DNA of 64,000 nucleotides from Alphaproteobacteria bacterium (GCA_027485835.1 JAIXQG010000001.1:438854-502853), one strand, 5' to 3'; shown: positions 1 through 8,472, counted from the stretch's first letter. The notes: generated by a model not told the origin, from the sequence alone. Numbers and translations: made by a program.

Positions 1-63
1 GGTGGTGACTTGGGCGTGGACTTCCAGCCCGATGACCATTTCGTAGTTGTGGGGGAGAGACAT
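1..63 (-). CDS. gatB: Asp/Glu-tRNA amidotransferase subunit B (5' end only)
   Basis: Only the first 21 codons lie inside the window; the gene continues past base 1. The translation contains MVIGLEVHAQ, the signature N-terminus of GatB, the subunit that binds misacylated Glu-tRNA(Gln) or Asp-tRNA(Asn) in the GatCAB transamidation complex. An AGGAG ribosome binding site lies 9 nt upstream of the ATG. It is the last visible member of the minus-strand run gatC-nudix-gatA-flavodoxin-FMN reductase-gatB, so it probably shares their transcript. The identification rests on a short but very characteristic sequence. Confidence 0.9.
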   Translation of the reverse strand, partial: MSLPHNYEMVIGLEVHAQVTT

Positions 64-79
64 TATTTAATTCTCCTGA

Positions 80-706
80 TTACATGCCGTTGGCGAATTT
101 GGGGGATGGCACTTTGGTGTTACCTTTGGCGCGGATGGCTTTGAGGCCCTCGGCGTAGTCGGCCAGCATGCGCAATTGCCACTCGAGGCGCTCGACCAGA
201 TAGTCGTGGGTGGCTTGGTGTTCCGGCTTGACGTTGTCGATGAAAATCTCGCTGGCGTTGCGGATGATCAGGTGCTCTGGCAGGTAGACCATGCGGTTGT
301 TTTTGAAGCTGTAGGAACGGAGCTCGGACACCGGATAGACACCGCTGACACCTGCGCTGACGGTGACCAGCAGCGCGGGCTTGTGGGCCACGGTGTCGCC
401 ATTGCCCAGCAGCAGGAAGAAGTTGGTGAGCTTGGAGGGGGCCATGCCGTGGTACTCCGGCGCGATAACGATATAGGCATCGGCGGAGTCGAGTTCCGAT
501 TTGATCGGGTTCCAGACCTTTTCCCACTTGGCCGAGAGACCTTCCATGCCCCACAGGCCTTCGTCCCAGAACGGGAGCTCTGTCGTGGCGAGGTCTAGCA
601 GGTAGGTGCTGTGCCCCTGCCCTTGCAGTTGGGCTTCGATATGCTTGGCAATGCGGCCGCTGTTACCCGTGGGGCGGTGGGAGCCGGAGATGAGGGCGAT
701 TTTCAT
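80..706 (-). CDS. NADPH-dependent FMN reductase family protein
   Basis: 208 residues. The N-terminus MKIALISGSHRPTGNSGR is the FMN-phosphate-binding strand and loop of the FMN_red flavodoxin fold, and IVIAPEYHGMAPSKLTNFF around residues 75-95 is the second flavin-contacting segment typical of NAD(P)H-dependent azoreductase or chromate-reductase-like proteins. A cytosolic flavoenzyme reducing quinones or FMN is likely; the substrate cannot be inferred. AGGAAT stands upstream of the ATG. It lies 16 nt before gatB and after a second flavodoxin-fold gene, so two redox flavoproteins are interposed in the gatCAB transcript. Confidence 0.85.
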   Translation of the reverse strand: MKIALISGSHRPTGNSGRIAKHIEAQLQGQGHSTYLLDLATTELPFWDEGLWGMEGLSAKWEKVWNPIKSELDSADAYIVIAPEYHGMAPSKLTNFFLLLGNGDTVAHKPALLVTVSAGVSGVYPVSELRSYSFKNNRMVYLPEHLIIRNASEIFIDNVKPEHQATHDYLVERLEWQLRMLADYAEGLKAIRAKGNTKVPSPKFANGM

Positions 707-733
707 GATACAATTCCTAATTGTTATAGTTAT

Positions 734-1312
734 TTATGCGGCAGCAGCGAGTTTGCCAGAAGACCAACGTTGGGCAAGCGACGCGATGCGCGCGCCGAAG
801 GCACGGGCTGCGGCGCGGTCATCTTGTGGCGGAGTTTGGTCGGCGGGAGCGTTTTCGGAACGCGTCATCAGGCCCAGCCAGCTGCCCAAACGGTTAATGT
901 TTTCGCCTTGCTCGTTCTTGCTATCTGGCAGCAAGCCCGTGCCGGCCCACAGCATACCGTGCTGGGCGGCAAACGCCGAGAGGTCGGTCAAGGTGTTAAA
1001 TTTATCGCCGCTCAAGCTGCCGGAATTGGTAAAGCCAGCGGCTAATTTGCCCGACCATTCCTGTGCGGTCCAAATCTTGACGGTCTCTTCCATAAACTTT
1101 TTGAAGCCTGCGCTGACGCTGCCCATGTAGGTGGGGCATCCGAAGATAATGGCATCGGCGGCGGCAAGGTCGTTCCAGAGGCGGTCGACCGGGTTTTCTA
1201 CATTGTGGACGATGACGTTCGCGCCAGCAGCTTCGGCGCCTTTGGCGACTTCCAGCGCCACAGCCTCGGTATGGTGGTAGCCGCTGTGGTAAGTAATAAC
1301 GATGTTGGCCAT
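734..1312 (-). CDS. flavodoxin family protein (WrbA-like)
   Basis: 192 residues. It begins MANIVITYHSGYHHTE, the phosphate-binding loop of the flavodoxin-like/NADPH quinone oxidoreductase superfamily; IIFGCPTYMGSVSAGFKKFM near residue 60 is the FMN isoalloxazine-binding loop seen in WrbA-like proteins. This predicts a soluble FMN protein, probably a quinone reductase. It is unlike its downstream neighbour in sequence although both share the flavodoxin fold. It lies between gatA (24 nt upstream) and the FMN reductase (27 nt downstream), consistent with one operon. No substrate can be assigned. Confidence 0.8.
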   Translation of the reverse strand: MANIVITYHSGYHHTEAVALEVAKGAEAAGANVIVHNVENPVDRLWNDLAAADAIIFGCPTYMGSVSAGFKKFMEETVKIWTAQEWSGKLAAGFTNSGSLSGDKFNTLTDLSAFAAQHGMLWAGTGLLPDSKNEQGENINRLGSWLGLMTRSENAPADQTPPQDDRAAARAFGARIASLAQRWSSGKLAAAA

Positions 1313-1336
1313 TTCAGGTTCTTTCTCTGATAATTT

Positions 1337-2806
1337 TTAAGCGACAAACGGCGGTTGGGTCACACCGGCAAGTTGCTCCCATGCATGGGCAACTTGTAGG
1401 ATGATTTGTTCGTTCCAGCGCGGGCCGATGATTTGCAGGCCGACGGGCAGGCGCACGCCTGAATCTTCTACCGTGCCCGCATTGATGGAGAGGCCCGGCA
1501 GGCCTGCCAACGAGGTGGGAATGGTGAAGGCATCGCCGAGGTACATGGCGATGGGGTCGGCACTGTTGGTGCCGATTTTGTAGGCGGCGGTGGGAGCTGT
1601 GGGTGCGAAGATCACGTCCACGTCTTCAAACGCCTTGTCGAAGTCTTGCGAGATGAGCGTGCGGGTTTGCATGGCCTTGGTATAGAAGGCGTCGTAGTAG
1701 CCGCTGCTGAGGGCGTAGTTACCGATCATGATGCGGCGCTTTACCTCGGCACCAAAACCAGCGCTGCGACTGTTGAGGTAGGTTTCCACCAGGTTCTTGC
1801 CCTCGACACGGACGCCGTAGCGGATGCCGTCGTAGCGCGCCAGGTTGGAGGCGGCTTCGGCCGGAGCCACAATATAGTAAGCGGCAGGCGCGTACTGGGT
1901 GTGCGGTAAGCTGATTTGTTTGATGATAGCCCCCTCGCCTTCGAACTGGCGGGTGGCGTTTTCGATAATCTCGCGGATTTTGGGGTCCAGCCCTTCAATG
2001 AAGTATTCCTTCGGAAGGCCGATGCGCAGGCCTTTGAGGCTGAGTTTGCCCAAGCTTTCGCGCCATGCCGGTACGGCTTGCGGGCTGCTGGTGCTGTCCT
2101 TCGGGTCGTGACCGGAGATGACTTCCATCAGCAGCGCGGCGTCTTCCACCGTGCGGGTAAGGAAACCGGCTTGATCGAGGGAGCTTGCAAATGCGACCAT
2201 ACCCCAGCGTGAGCAACGGCCGTAGGTGGGCTTGATGCCAACGAGGCCCGTAAAGGCGGCGGGTTGGCGGATGGAGCCGCCGGTATCGGACCCCGTGGCG
2301 GCGTAGCACTGGTAGTCGGCCACCGCGGCGGCGGAGCCGGAGCTAGAGCCACCGGGTACGCGGGAGTCATCCCAAGGGTTGCGACTGGGGCCGTAGCCGG
2401 AGTTTTCTCCGCTACCGCCCATGGCGAATTCGTCCATGTTCAGCTTGCCGAGGTTGATGGCGCCGGCGTTCCAGAGCTTTTGCGTAACCGTGCTTTCGTA
2501 CGCCGGTACGAAGTTATCGAGGAACTTGCTGGCGGCGGTGGTGCGCACACCGTTGGTGCAGAAGAGGTCTTTGATACCCAGCGGCAGGCCGGTGAGCGTT
2601 GCGACTTCGCCCTTGGCGATGGCGGCGTCGGCGGCCTTGGCGGCGCTGAGTGCGCCTTCGGTGTTGACCGTGAGGTAGGTGTTGAGGTGCTTGCGGGACT
2701 CGATACGGCTGAGGTGAGCTTGGGTCAGCTCGACAGACGAAACTTCCTTACTGTGGAGTTTGGAAAGGGCCTCGGTGGCGGTGAGAGTGAGAAGGTCCTG
2801 GCTCAT
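1337..2806 (-). CDS. gatA: Asp-tRNA(Asn)/Glu-tRNA(Gln) amidotransferase subunit A
   Basis: 489 residues, the usual GatA length. It carries the amidase-signature catalytic triad: Lys in GLPLGIKDLF, the cis-Ser region PGGSSSGSAAAVA and the nucleophile region GSDTGGSIRQPAA. It releases ammonia from glutamine for transfer to the mischarged tRNA held by GatB. It sits 6 nt downstream of a Nudix gene and shares a transcript with gatC and gatB. The order C-nudix-A-flavodoxins-B is unusual because GatCAB genes are normally contiguous. The C-terminus is intact and no frameshift is seen. Confidence 0.97.
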   Translation of the reverse strand: MSQDLLTLTATEALSKLHSKEVSSVELTQAHLSRIESRKHLNTYLTVNTEGALSAAKAADAAIAKGEVATLTGLPLGIKDLFCTNGVRTTAASKFLDNFVPAYESTVTQKLWNAGAINLGKLNMDEFAMGGSGENSGYGPSRNPWDDSRVPGGSSSGSAAAVADYQCYAATGSDTGGSIRQPAAFTGLVGIKPTYGRCSRWGMVAFASSLDQAGFLTRTVEDAALLMEVISGHDPKDSTSSPQAVPAWRESLGKLSLKGLRIGLPKEYFIEGLDPKIREIIENATRQFEGEGAIIKQISLPHTQYAPAAYYIVAPAEAASNLARYDGIRYGVRVEGKNLVETYLNSRSAGFGAEVKRRIMIGNYALSSGYYDAFYTKAMQTRTLISQDFDKAFEDVDVIFAPTAPTAAYKIGTNSADPIAMYLGDAFTIPTSLAGLPGLSINAGTVEDSGVRLPVGLQIIGPRWNEQIILQVAHAWEQLAGVTQPPFVA

Positions 2807-2812
2807 GGTCTT

Positions 2813-3373
2813 TTAGGCTTTCGGTTGTAACTTGGTTTTGAATTCTTGGGCTTTGGCGGGGTTGAAGGCGGAGTAGACGGCGTCTTTCAGCTCTGGCTCG
2901 TAAAAGCGGGCGTCGCTGACAATGTTCTGCAGAAAGCTATCGGCGTCGGTGGAAAGAATCGTGATTTTCTCGCCGCCATCCAGCGTTTGCTCGGCCACCT
3001 TGCGGCAGTTGCGGGCGATGAAGTAGTGAATCGTCCACTCGATTTTGCCACGGAACGGGTTGCTGACGAGCAGTTCCCAGTCGTCCGATACAAATCCGGT
3101 TTCTTCCAGAAGTTCGCGCTTGGCGGCTTCCAGTGGCTCTTCGCCGTCTTCCATGCGGCCACCGAACAGGCTGAGGTATGGGCCTTTGTTCGGTTGCTCC
3201 TGCTCGGCATAAAATACCGCGTCGCCTTGAGTGGGGATGACCACGACGGTGTCTGGCCGTTTCAGGCATTCGAAGGTTTTGGTACTGCCGTCGTACATGG
3301 TTTGCAGCCATTGGTAGACGTCAAAAATCTCGCCTTTGAAGACGCATTGCGCGTGGGCGGGAATTTTGCTCAT
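2813..3373 (-). CDS. Nudix hydrolase, ADP-ribose-pyrophosphatase-like
   Basis: 186 residues. A complete Nudix box, GGRMEDGEEPLEAAKREL followed by LEETGF, lies near residues 76-99, with all catalytic glutamates and the REL arginine present. The preceding strand content (VVVIPTQGDAVFYAEQEQ) is like ADP-ribose or nucleotide-sugar pyrophosphatases. It likely hydrolyses a nucleoside diphosphate linked to another moiety; the substrate is unknown. It is placed between gatC (19 nt) and gatA (6 nt), so it is co-transcribed with the amidotransferase. No clear ribosome binding site is seen. It is one of six Nudix or Nudix-like genes in this window. Confidence 0.88.
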   Translation of the reverse strand: MSKIPAHAQCVFKGEIFDVYQWLQTMYDGSTKTFECLKRPDTVVVIPTQGDAVFYAEQEQPNKGPYLSLFGGRMEDGEEPLEAAKRELLEETGFVSDDWELLVSNPFRGKIEWTIHYFIARNCRKVAEQTLDGGEKITILSTDADSFLQNIVSDARFYEPELKDAVYSAFNPAKAQEFKTKLQPKA

Positions 3374-3392
3374 ATTTTTACGAAATATCCGA

Positions 3393-3695
3393 CTATTCGA
3401 CGATTTTCGGCACGACGAAGAAGCCGAGTTCGGATTTCGGGGCGTTGGCCAGCAGTTCGTCGCGGCGGGCGGTGGGGTTGGCCGGAATAACGGCTACGTC
3501 GGCACGCTCGGGGCTGGTGCTGATGTTGGCGGTGGTGGTCAATGGCGGCACGCCTTTGGTATCGAGGCTTTGAATTTGGCCGACGAATTGCAGAATGTTT
3601 TCAAACTCGCTGGCAAAGGCGGGAATTTGCTCGGCATTGAATTTGAGGCGCGAGAGGGTCGCTAATTTCTCAATATCTTTTGTTTCCAGTGTCAT
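3393..3695 (-). CDS. gatC: Asp-tRNA(Asn)/Glu-tRNA(Gln) amidotransferase subunit C
   Basis: 100 residues starting MTLETKDIEKLATLSRLKF, the typical GatC N-terminus that wraps around GatA and stabilises it. The reading frame is open further upstream, but GAGGGG lies 7-12 nt before this ATG and the family length (about 95-100 residues) fits this start. FENILQFVGQIQSLDTKGVPP is the conserved C segment. It is the first gene of the gatCAB transcript. Its start is only about 70 nt from the divergent ruvX start, so both promoters must lie in this gap. Confidence 0.95.
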   Translation of the reverse strand: MTLETKDIEKLATLSRLKFNAEQIPAFASEFENILQFVGQIQSLDTKGVPPLTTTANISTSPERADVAVIPANPTARRDELLANAPKSELGFFVVPKIVE

Positions 3696-3733
3696 GGATG
3701 TACTCCCCTCGTTCTTGAATAACGTGTAATTGC

Positions 3734-3761
3734 TTGACAACAAGCGGTATGCACCTTAACC
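3734..3761 (+). promoter_or_regulatory. promoter of ruvX, probably leaderless
   Basis: TTGACA at 3734-3739, a 16-nt spacer and TTAACC at 3756-3761. The hexamer ends 7 nt before the ruvX ATG, so transcription would start at or next to the start codon. No Shine-Dalgarno is present. The same spacing is seen before several other genes here. Confidence 0.55.
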
Positions 3762-3768
3762 CCAGAGC

Positions 3769-4245
3769 ATGGTAACACGCAACCCCCAAGACTTTGTAAA
3801 AGCCCTGCCCACCAGCGGAAAACTGCTGGCTTTGGACATGGGTGGCAAGCGCGTGGGTGTGGCCACGTGCGACAGTGGCCGCCGTTTGGCTACGGTGCGC
3901 GGGCTCTGGCCGCGCCCGTGGGGCGAGCTAAAGGTTAAGATACTGGGGGAAAAGACCGCCGGTTGTGGTGGTGTTGTGCTCGGGTTTCCGCTCAACATGG
4001 ATGGCAGTGTTGGCCCTACTGCGACGGCCGTGACCAGTGTGGCCGACCTGATTGAGAAGGAACTAGGCCTGCCGGTATTGTTGTGGGACGAGCGCCTGAC
4101 CAGCCGCCAGGTGGAAAGCGCCTACTTTGAACAGCGCCAAGGCCGCCAGACCCGCAACAGCAAGAAAGACAGCGTAGGCCAGATTGACGCCGGTGCGGCA
4201 GCGGTGATTTTGCAGGGTGTGCTCGACGCGTTGCAGCGCGATTAA
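3769..4245 (+). CDS. ruvX: YqgF/RuvX family Holliday-junction resolvase-like nuclease
   Basis: 158 residues with an RNase H-like fold. ALDMGGKRVGVA (catalytic Asp), GFPLNMDGS, WDERLTSRQVE and the C-terminal QIDAGAAAVILQGVLD match the conserved YqgF motifs in order. The family has been linked to pre-16S rRNA 5' maturation and to Holliday junction processing. The gene is divergent from gatC and followed by a photolyase gene 59 nt downstream. The start has no Shine-Dalgarno but a promoter-like element directly abuts it. Confidence 0.92.
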   Translation: MVTRNPQDFVKALPTSGKLLALDMGGKRVGVATCDSGRRLATVRGLWPRPWGELKVKILGEKTAGCGGVVLGFPLNMDGSVGPTATAVTSVADLIEKELGLPVLLWDERLTSRQVESAYFEQRQGRQTRNSKKDSVGQIDAGAAAVILQGVLDALQRD

Positions 4246-4304
4246 CGCAGTCAAAACGCTATTTTCTTTTACAGCTCCCGCTGCGTTTGGCAGTATGGCC
4301 GCCG

Positions 4305-5654
4305 ATGACACATTCTCATATTACCATCTGGTGGCTGCGGCAAGACCTGCGGCTGAGCGATAACCCCGCACTGGTATGGGCCGCACAGCGCGGCAAGGTG
4401 CTGCCGGTGTATATTCATGACCGTACACGTGGGCGGTTGGCCGGAGGGGCGACCAAATGGTGGTTGCAGCAAAGTTTAGCCGCTTTGGGAAAACAGATTC
4501 CGCTTGTTATCAAGAGTGGCGAGACCGCCAAGGTACTGCATGACCTGATTGCCGAGACCGGCGCCGATGGGGTGTGCTGGAACCGTTGCTATGAACCTTG
4601 GGCCGTGAACTCGGACAAGGATTTGAAGAGCCTGCTGCGCGAAAATGCCAAGGTAGAGGTAGAGAGTTTTAACGGTGCGTTGCTGCTGGAACCGTGGGAA
4701 GTGAAAAATGGCAGCGGGACGGAATTCAAGGTATTCACGCCGTTTTGGAAAACCTGTGTGGGGTTGTTGGAAGCACGTGGTGTAATCCCCTACCCTCCGC
4801 CACAGGTTACGTGGCATGAAGGTGTTGCCAGCGACAGCGTGACGTTTTACCCGAGCCGGAACGAACCGGATTGGGCGGCGGGCTGGGATAAACTCTGGCA
4901 GCCGGGTGAAGACGGTGCCCATAAGACCTTGCAGCACTTTTTAGCCAATGGATTGCAGCATTATGCGAATGGCCGCGACCTGCCCGCCAAACCTTACACC
5001 AGCAAGCTGAGCCCGCATTTGCACTTTGGTGAGATTTCTCCGCGGCAGATATGGGTGGAAGCCAAAAAACATGCCGGCGCCAATTGCGATAAGTTTTTGA
5101 GCGAGGTGGGTTGGCGCGAGTTTTGCCACCAATTGCTGTACCACTACCCGACCATGGTTGAGCAAAACTGGAAGCAGAACTTTGACGCTTACCCGTGGCG
5201 CAAACTGGAAGGCAAAGCGGCCGCCGACTTTGAGGCATGGACCAAGGGCAAAACGGGTTACCCGCTGGTAGATGCCGGTATGCGCGAGCTATGGCACACC
5301 GGCTGGATGCACAACCGCGTCCGGATGGTAACCGCGAGCTTTTTGATAAAGCACCTGCGGATTGACTGGCGCGAGGGTGAAAAATGGTTTTGGGACACGT
5401 TGGTGGATGCCGACCAAGCCAACAACGCCTGCGGCTGGCAGTGGGTGGCGGGTAGCGGTGCCGATGCGGCGCCGTACTTCCGGATTTTCAACCCGACCAG
5501 CCAGGCTGAAAAATTTGACCCGCAAGACTCCTACATTAAAAAATGGGTGCCCGAGTATGGCACCAGCCTTTACCCAAAGCCGATTGTAGACCATGAGGCG
5601 GCGCGCAAAGCCGCGATGGACGGGTATGAGATGGTAAAGGGCGAGAGCGCTTAA
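4305..5654 (+). CDS. phrB: deoxyribodipyrimidine photolyase (class I)
   Basis: 449 residues from this start. N-terminal antenna domain: ITIWWLRQDLRLSDNPAL. C-terminal FAD domain: WREFCHQLLYHYP, TGYPLVDAGMREL, GWMHNRVRM, DADQANNACGWQWVAGSG and FRIFNPTSQAEKFDP, with the Trp-rich electron-transfer region intact. It repairs UV-induced pyrimidine dimers using blue light. The frame also has an ATG at 4287, but MTHSHITIWWLRQ aligns with the normal N-terminus, so 4305 is preferred. Neither start has a clear Shine-Dalgarno. The gene ends at a strong hairpin shared with the convergent gene. Confidence 0.93.
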   Translation: MTHSHITIWWLRQDLRLSDNPALVWAAQRGKVLPVYIHDRTRGRLAGGATKWWLQQSLAALGKQIPLVIKSGETAKVLHDLIAETGADGVCWNRCYEPWAVNSDKDLKSLLRENAKVEVESFNGALLLEPWEVKNGSGTEFKVFTPFWKTCVGLLEARGVIPYPPPQVTWHEGVASDSVTFYPSRNEPDWAAGWDKLWQPGEDGAHKTLQHFLANGLQHYANGRDLPAKPYTSKLSPHLHFGEISPRQIWVEAKKHAGANCDKFLSEVGWREFCHQLLYHYPTMVEQNWKQNFDAYPWRKLEGKAAADFEAWTKGKTGYPLVDAGMRELWHTGWMHNRVRMVTASFLIKHLRIDWREGEKWFWDTLVDADQANNACGWQWVAGSGADAAPYFRIFNPTSQAEKFDPQDSYIKKWVPEYGTSLYPKPIVDHEAARKAAMDGYEMVKGESA

Positions 5655-5658
5655 TACA

Positions 5659-5690
5659 AAAAGCCGCCGGATATACCGGCGGCTTTGCTT
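5659..5690. terminator. bidirectional intrinsic terminator
   Basis: The arms AAGCCGCCGG (5661-5670) and CCGGCGGCTT (5676-5685) enclose the loop ATATA. Runs of A upstream and T downstream suit both convergent genes, the photolyase and the gene at 5696. Confidence 0.85.
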
Positions 5691-5695
5691 CGTGT

Positions 5696-6601
5696 TTACA
5701 GGTTGCCGTGGTGGGCGGCATCCTCGCGGCCGTCCTGCCAATGCTGACGGATTTCCGCATCATTTGGGAGAGGATGCCGCAGTAGCTGGGTGAGGCCCTG
5801 CTCCTGATATTCCATATTCAGCATGACAGGCGCGATGATGTCGCCGTACAGCGCCTTATACTTTTCCCGCAGCGACGGGATGTTACCGTAGCCGCCGCAG
5901 TAATAGTCGATGATGGCGGGATGGATGTGCATCTTCTGCCACTCCAAGGCCAGCATCTCCATGTCTGGCTGAACCGCGGGCCCGGATGTCTCAATCATCA
6001 GATTGCCAAGGGCAAGCGACTTTTGAAGAGCATACTGGCAACTTTTACGGATCAGCCTATGACCAACCAGAAGGTTACTGGTGGGTTCGTAACGTGGACG
6101 AAGAAACTCTGGGTAGACATTCCTTTCCAGAGGCTCTTGCTGCACGGGTAGCGTTCTTGATGCGACACGCAAGACCGTGCGCAGCTTGAAAGGAAGACCT
6201 ACTTCCGGCTCTTCGGTCGGCATATCGTCGTTTTCCCTCTGCCATTTGTCATTCAGGCTGGCGAACGTGATGATGCGTTTGTGAATGATGCGTACGTCGC
6301 GCCCTTCACCGCACTCTTCGGCCCCCTCGTTCAGCATTGCTGCTTGAAGGGTTTCGCCTTTTTCCACACCACCGCCCCAGTAGCTGAGGAGGTTGCTGAT
6401 GGTGTCTATGCCCACACAAATGTGGTCGGCAGACACACCCTCGATATCCGGAGAATCGAGAGCATGTGCGTTGATTTGCATCGGGATGATGAATCCATCC
6501 TTCGCAATAGTGTATTTTCTCACCCCATTTGGGGCGAATTTATCGGGGGCGATGTAGTAGATTCCATCAGCCCCTTTAATGAAGACTTCGGTCCGTTGCA
6601 T
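5696..6601 (-). CDS. unknown protein with a variant Nudix box
   Basis: 301 residues. GGGVEKGETLQ followed by AAMLNEGAEECGEG near residues 75-100 has the spacing of the Nudix motif and keeps the E-x-x-E-E glutamates, but the usual REL arginine is Asn. The domain is embedded in a longer protein with about 70 extra N-terminal and 200 extra C-terminal residues that I do not recognise. GAGGT lies 5-6 nt before the ATG. A terminator separates it from the next gene upstream, so it is probably expressed alone. It may be a Nudix hydrolase with altered activity or a nucleotide-binding protein. Confidence 0.6.
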   Translation of the reverse strand: MQRTEVFIKGADGIYYIAPDKFAPNGVRKYTIAKDGFIIPMQINAHALDSPDIEGVSADHICVGIDTISNLLSYWGGGVEKGETLQAAMLNEGAEECGEGRDVRIIHKRIITFASLNDKWQRENDDMPTEEPEVGLPFKLRTVLRVASRTLPVQQEPLERNVYPEFLRPRYEPTSNLLVGHRLIRKSCQYALQKSLALGNLMIETSGPAVQPDMEMLALEWQKMHIHPAIIDYYCGGYGNIPSLREKYKALYGDIIAPVMLNMEYQEQGLTQLLRHPLPNDAEIRQHWQDGREDAAHHGNL

Positions 6602-6702
6602 GGCAACCTCACGTTCAAGAGGGCAGATGATACTTCCAGCTTTCCCTTACTCCGGTATCGCTTTGCACGCAAGCTCTGCATACACAACGTAGCGAGGCGG
6701 TA

Positions 6703-6737
6703 CAAAAAGAACGCCGCCAGATTGAATCTGGCGGCGG
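6703..6737 (-). terminator. intrinsic terminator
   Basis: The arms CGCCGCCAGA (6712-6721) and TCTGGCGGCG (6727-6736) enclose the loop TTGAA. On the minus strand the hairpin is followed by TTCTTTTT. It ends the gene at 6753. Confidence 0.85.
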
Positions 6738-6752
6738 GATTTAACGTGTTGC

Positions 6753-7382
6753 TTAGGCGCGGACAAGCCGCAGCCGAGGTTGAGCCGACTGTGCGGCACG
6801 GATAGGACCGACCTCGGCTTCGATAAAGGCGTCGGAAAAGCCTTGAATGCGAAACTGGTCTTCGAGAGTGCCGAAGGGTGCTTCCTTCAGCTTGGCCGGA
6901 AGACGGGGCCATGACCCCTTGCCTGCGTAAGCTTTAATTGCCCCTTTCGTGCTGTGACGAATCTCGGTACCAGCTTCAAGTTTTTCCAGATCGGTTTGCG
7001 GAACAAACCGGGGGGCGAGAAAGCCCTCATCTCCTGCAAACACAGGCCGACCGCTACCGATAGCCTCGAAGCGATAGGTATAACGGATATCCATTTCCCG
7101 CGCGATGGACGGCGAGGTAAGAATCATACGGGTAGTAGGATCAAAGAACTGCACGAGAGGCTCGCTGAATACCAGCTCCAAGCGAAGAGGACCTTGAAAC
7201 GCCACTTCCTCTGGTAGTTCTCGGTAGAAGATCGCAATCGGATCATCGTCGTCGTTCGGATTTTTCTTACCGCCTGGAATTTGAATCAGGCTGGTCCCGT
7301 TTTGGTGTGGTGTGTCTCCCACCAGTGTCGCCTTATTGCGCGTGATAAGGCCAAATGTGCCGCGTGTAAGAACGTGTATCAT
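6753..7382 (-). CDS. unknown protein with a degenerate Nudix box
   Basis: 209 residues. IPGGKKNPNDDDDPIAIF then YRELPEEVAF resembles a Nudix box with a short insertion after GG; REL and both EE glutamates are kept, while the glycine that closes the motif is Ala. The first 30 residues (MIHVLTRGTFGLITR) fit the opening strand of a Nudix fold. The C-terminal half is unassigned. GGGGA precedes the ATG by about 7 nt. It is flanked by terminators on both sides, so it is an autonomous unit. It resembles the neighbour at 5696 in style but not closely in sequence. Confidence 0.55.
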   Translation of the reverse strand: MIHVLTRGTFGLITRNKATLVGDTPHQNGTSLIQIPGGKKNPNDDDDPIAIFYRELPEEVAFQGPLRLELVFSEPLVQFFDPTTRMILTSPSIAREMDIRYTYRFEAIGSGRPVFAGDEGFLAPRFVPQTDLEKLEAGTEIRHSTKGAIKAYAGKGSWPRLPAKLKEAPFGTLEDQFRIQGFSDAFIEAEVGPIRAAQSAQPRLRLVRA

Positions 7383-7493
7383 GTCCGGTCCCCGCCGGTT
7401 AGTGCTGAATGTATCGGTGAGTCACGTGCGTTCTATTTAGTTAGGACGCATGCTTAAAAGTGCGTTTACGGGGTATTGAGTGTGGACGCAAGG

Positions 7494-7523
7494 GGAAAAA
7501 TAACCCCCTGCGCACAGGGGGTT
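7494..7523 (-). terminator. intrinsic terminator of the VirB11-like gene
   Basis: The arms AACCCCCTG (7502-7510) and CAGGGGGTT (7515-7523) enclose the loop CGCA. On the minus strand TTTTTCCCC follows the stem. Confidence 0.8.
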
Positions 7524-7539
7524 ACGTTAGGCCACCGCC

Positions 7540-8472
7540 TTAGGGTTTTAGGCGCACAAAGCGGGCGCCGTTGCGGCCCGGCAGGCGCTCGAGCTGCGCG
7601 ACTCCGAAGATATCGCCTTCCAGTTGGCGGCGGAGGATTTGCATGGCGGATTCGGTGGTGTCGCCGTTCAGCATGACGCGGTTGATGACGGCGTCGATGG
7701 CCCCTGCTGGAGAGTTAGCGTGGATAGTGGCCATGGAGCCCGCGTGGCCGGTGTTGATGGCCGAACAGAAGGTAAAGGCGTTTTCCTTACGGATTTCCCC
7801 CATGATAATGCGGTCTGGGCGGAGGCGCAGGGTGGCGTTGAGGAGGTCGTTCACTGCGGCTTGGCGCCCGCCTTCCTGCCCCTTACTAAAGTTGGCGAAG
7901 AGGAAGTGCACCAAGTTGTCGTGCACCAAACGCAGTTCCGGTACGTCTTCCAGCACCACCAGGCGTTCGTGCATGGGTACGTGCTTGAGGCAGGCGTTCA
8001 TGAAGCTGGTTTTACCGGTACCGGTACCGCCGGAAATCAGGATGGTTTTTTGCGACTGGATGGTTTGGATGAGCAGTTGGCGCTCGTCTTCCGGCATTTC
8101 GTAGCTGTTCAGGTCGAACTCCCGCACGTTGGCCAAACGCACGCCGAGGGTAAAGCCACGCGCGTTTTGCTGGCCCGCCACAAATTGCGCACGGTGGCCG
8201 CCCGGCAGTTTGACCGAGAGAATGGGGTTGGCCATGTTGAAGGTTTGGCCCGTGCGCTCGGACAGTAGGTTCATGAAGGCAAACAGGTGGTCCATGTCCA
8301 GCGTTTCGTCTTCGTAGAAGGTCCATGAGCCGTCGTAAGCTTCGTAGCCAATTTGGCCGGGGCGGTTGATGACGAGCTCCTTTTTACCGGCGATACGCTC
8401 CGGTTGCAGCCATTTCATAAACGGCTCGGCGAGCTTTTTCTCGGCGGGACTGAGGATGATTTCGGCGGCCAT
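7540..8472 (-). CDS. VirB11/TadA-like secretion ATPase
   Basis: 310 residues. Walker A SGGTGTGKTS lies at about residues 147-156, an Asp box region RLVVLEDVPEL at 170-180, LRPDRIIMGEIR (Walker B) at 217-228 and the His box GHAGSMATIHANSP at 242-255. This is the hexameric traffic ATPase family that powers type IV secretion or Flp/Tad pilus assembly. Length and the N-terminal region favour VirB11 over CpaF. No other secretion genes adjoin it; the neighbours are a Nudix-like gene and grxC, so it is an orphan here. A terminator follows and AAGGAT lies upstream of the ATG. Confidence 0.85.
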   Translation of the reverse strand: MAAEIILSPAEKKLAEPFMKWLQPERIAGKKELVINRPGQIGYEAYDGSWTFYEDETLDMDHLFAFMNLLSERTGQTFNMANPILSVKLPGGHRAQFVAGQQNARGFTLGVRLANVREFDLNSYEMPEDERQLLIQTIQSQKTILISGGTGTGKTSFMNACLKHVPMHERLVVLEDVPELRLVHDNLVHFLFANFSKGQEGGRQAAVNDLLNATLRLRPDRIIMGEIRKENAFTFCSAINTGHAGSMATIHANSPAGAIDAVINRVMLNGDTTESAMQILRRQLEGDIFGVAQLERLPGRNGARFVRLKP

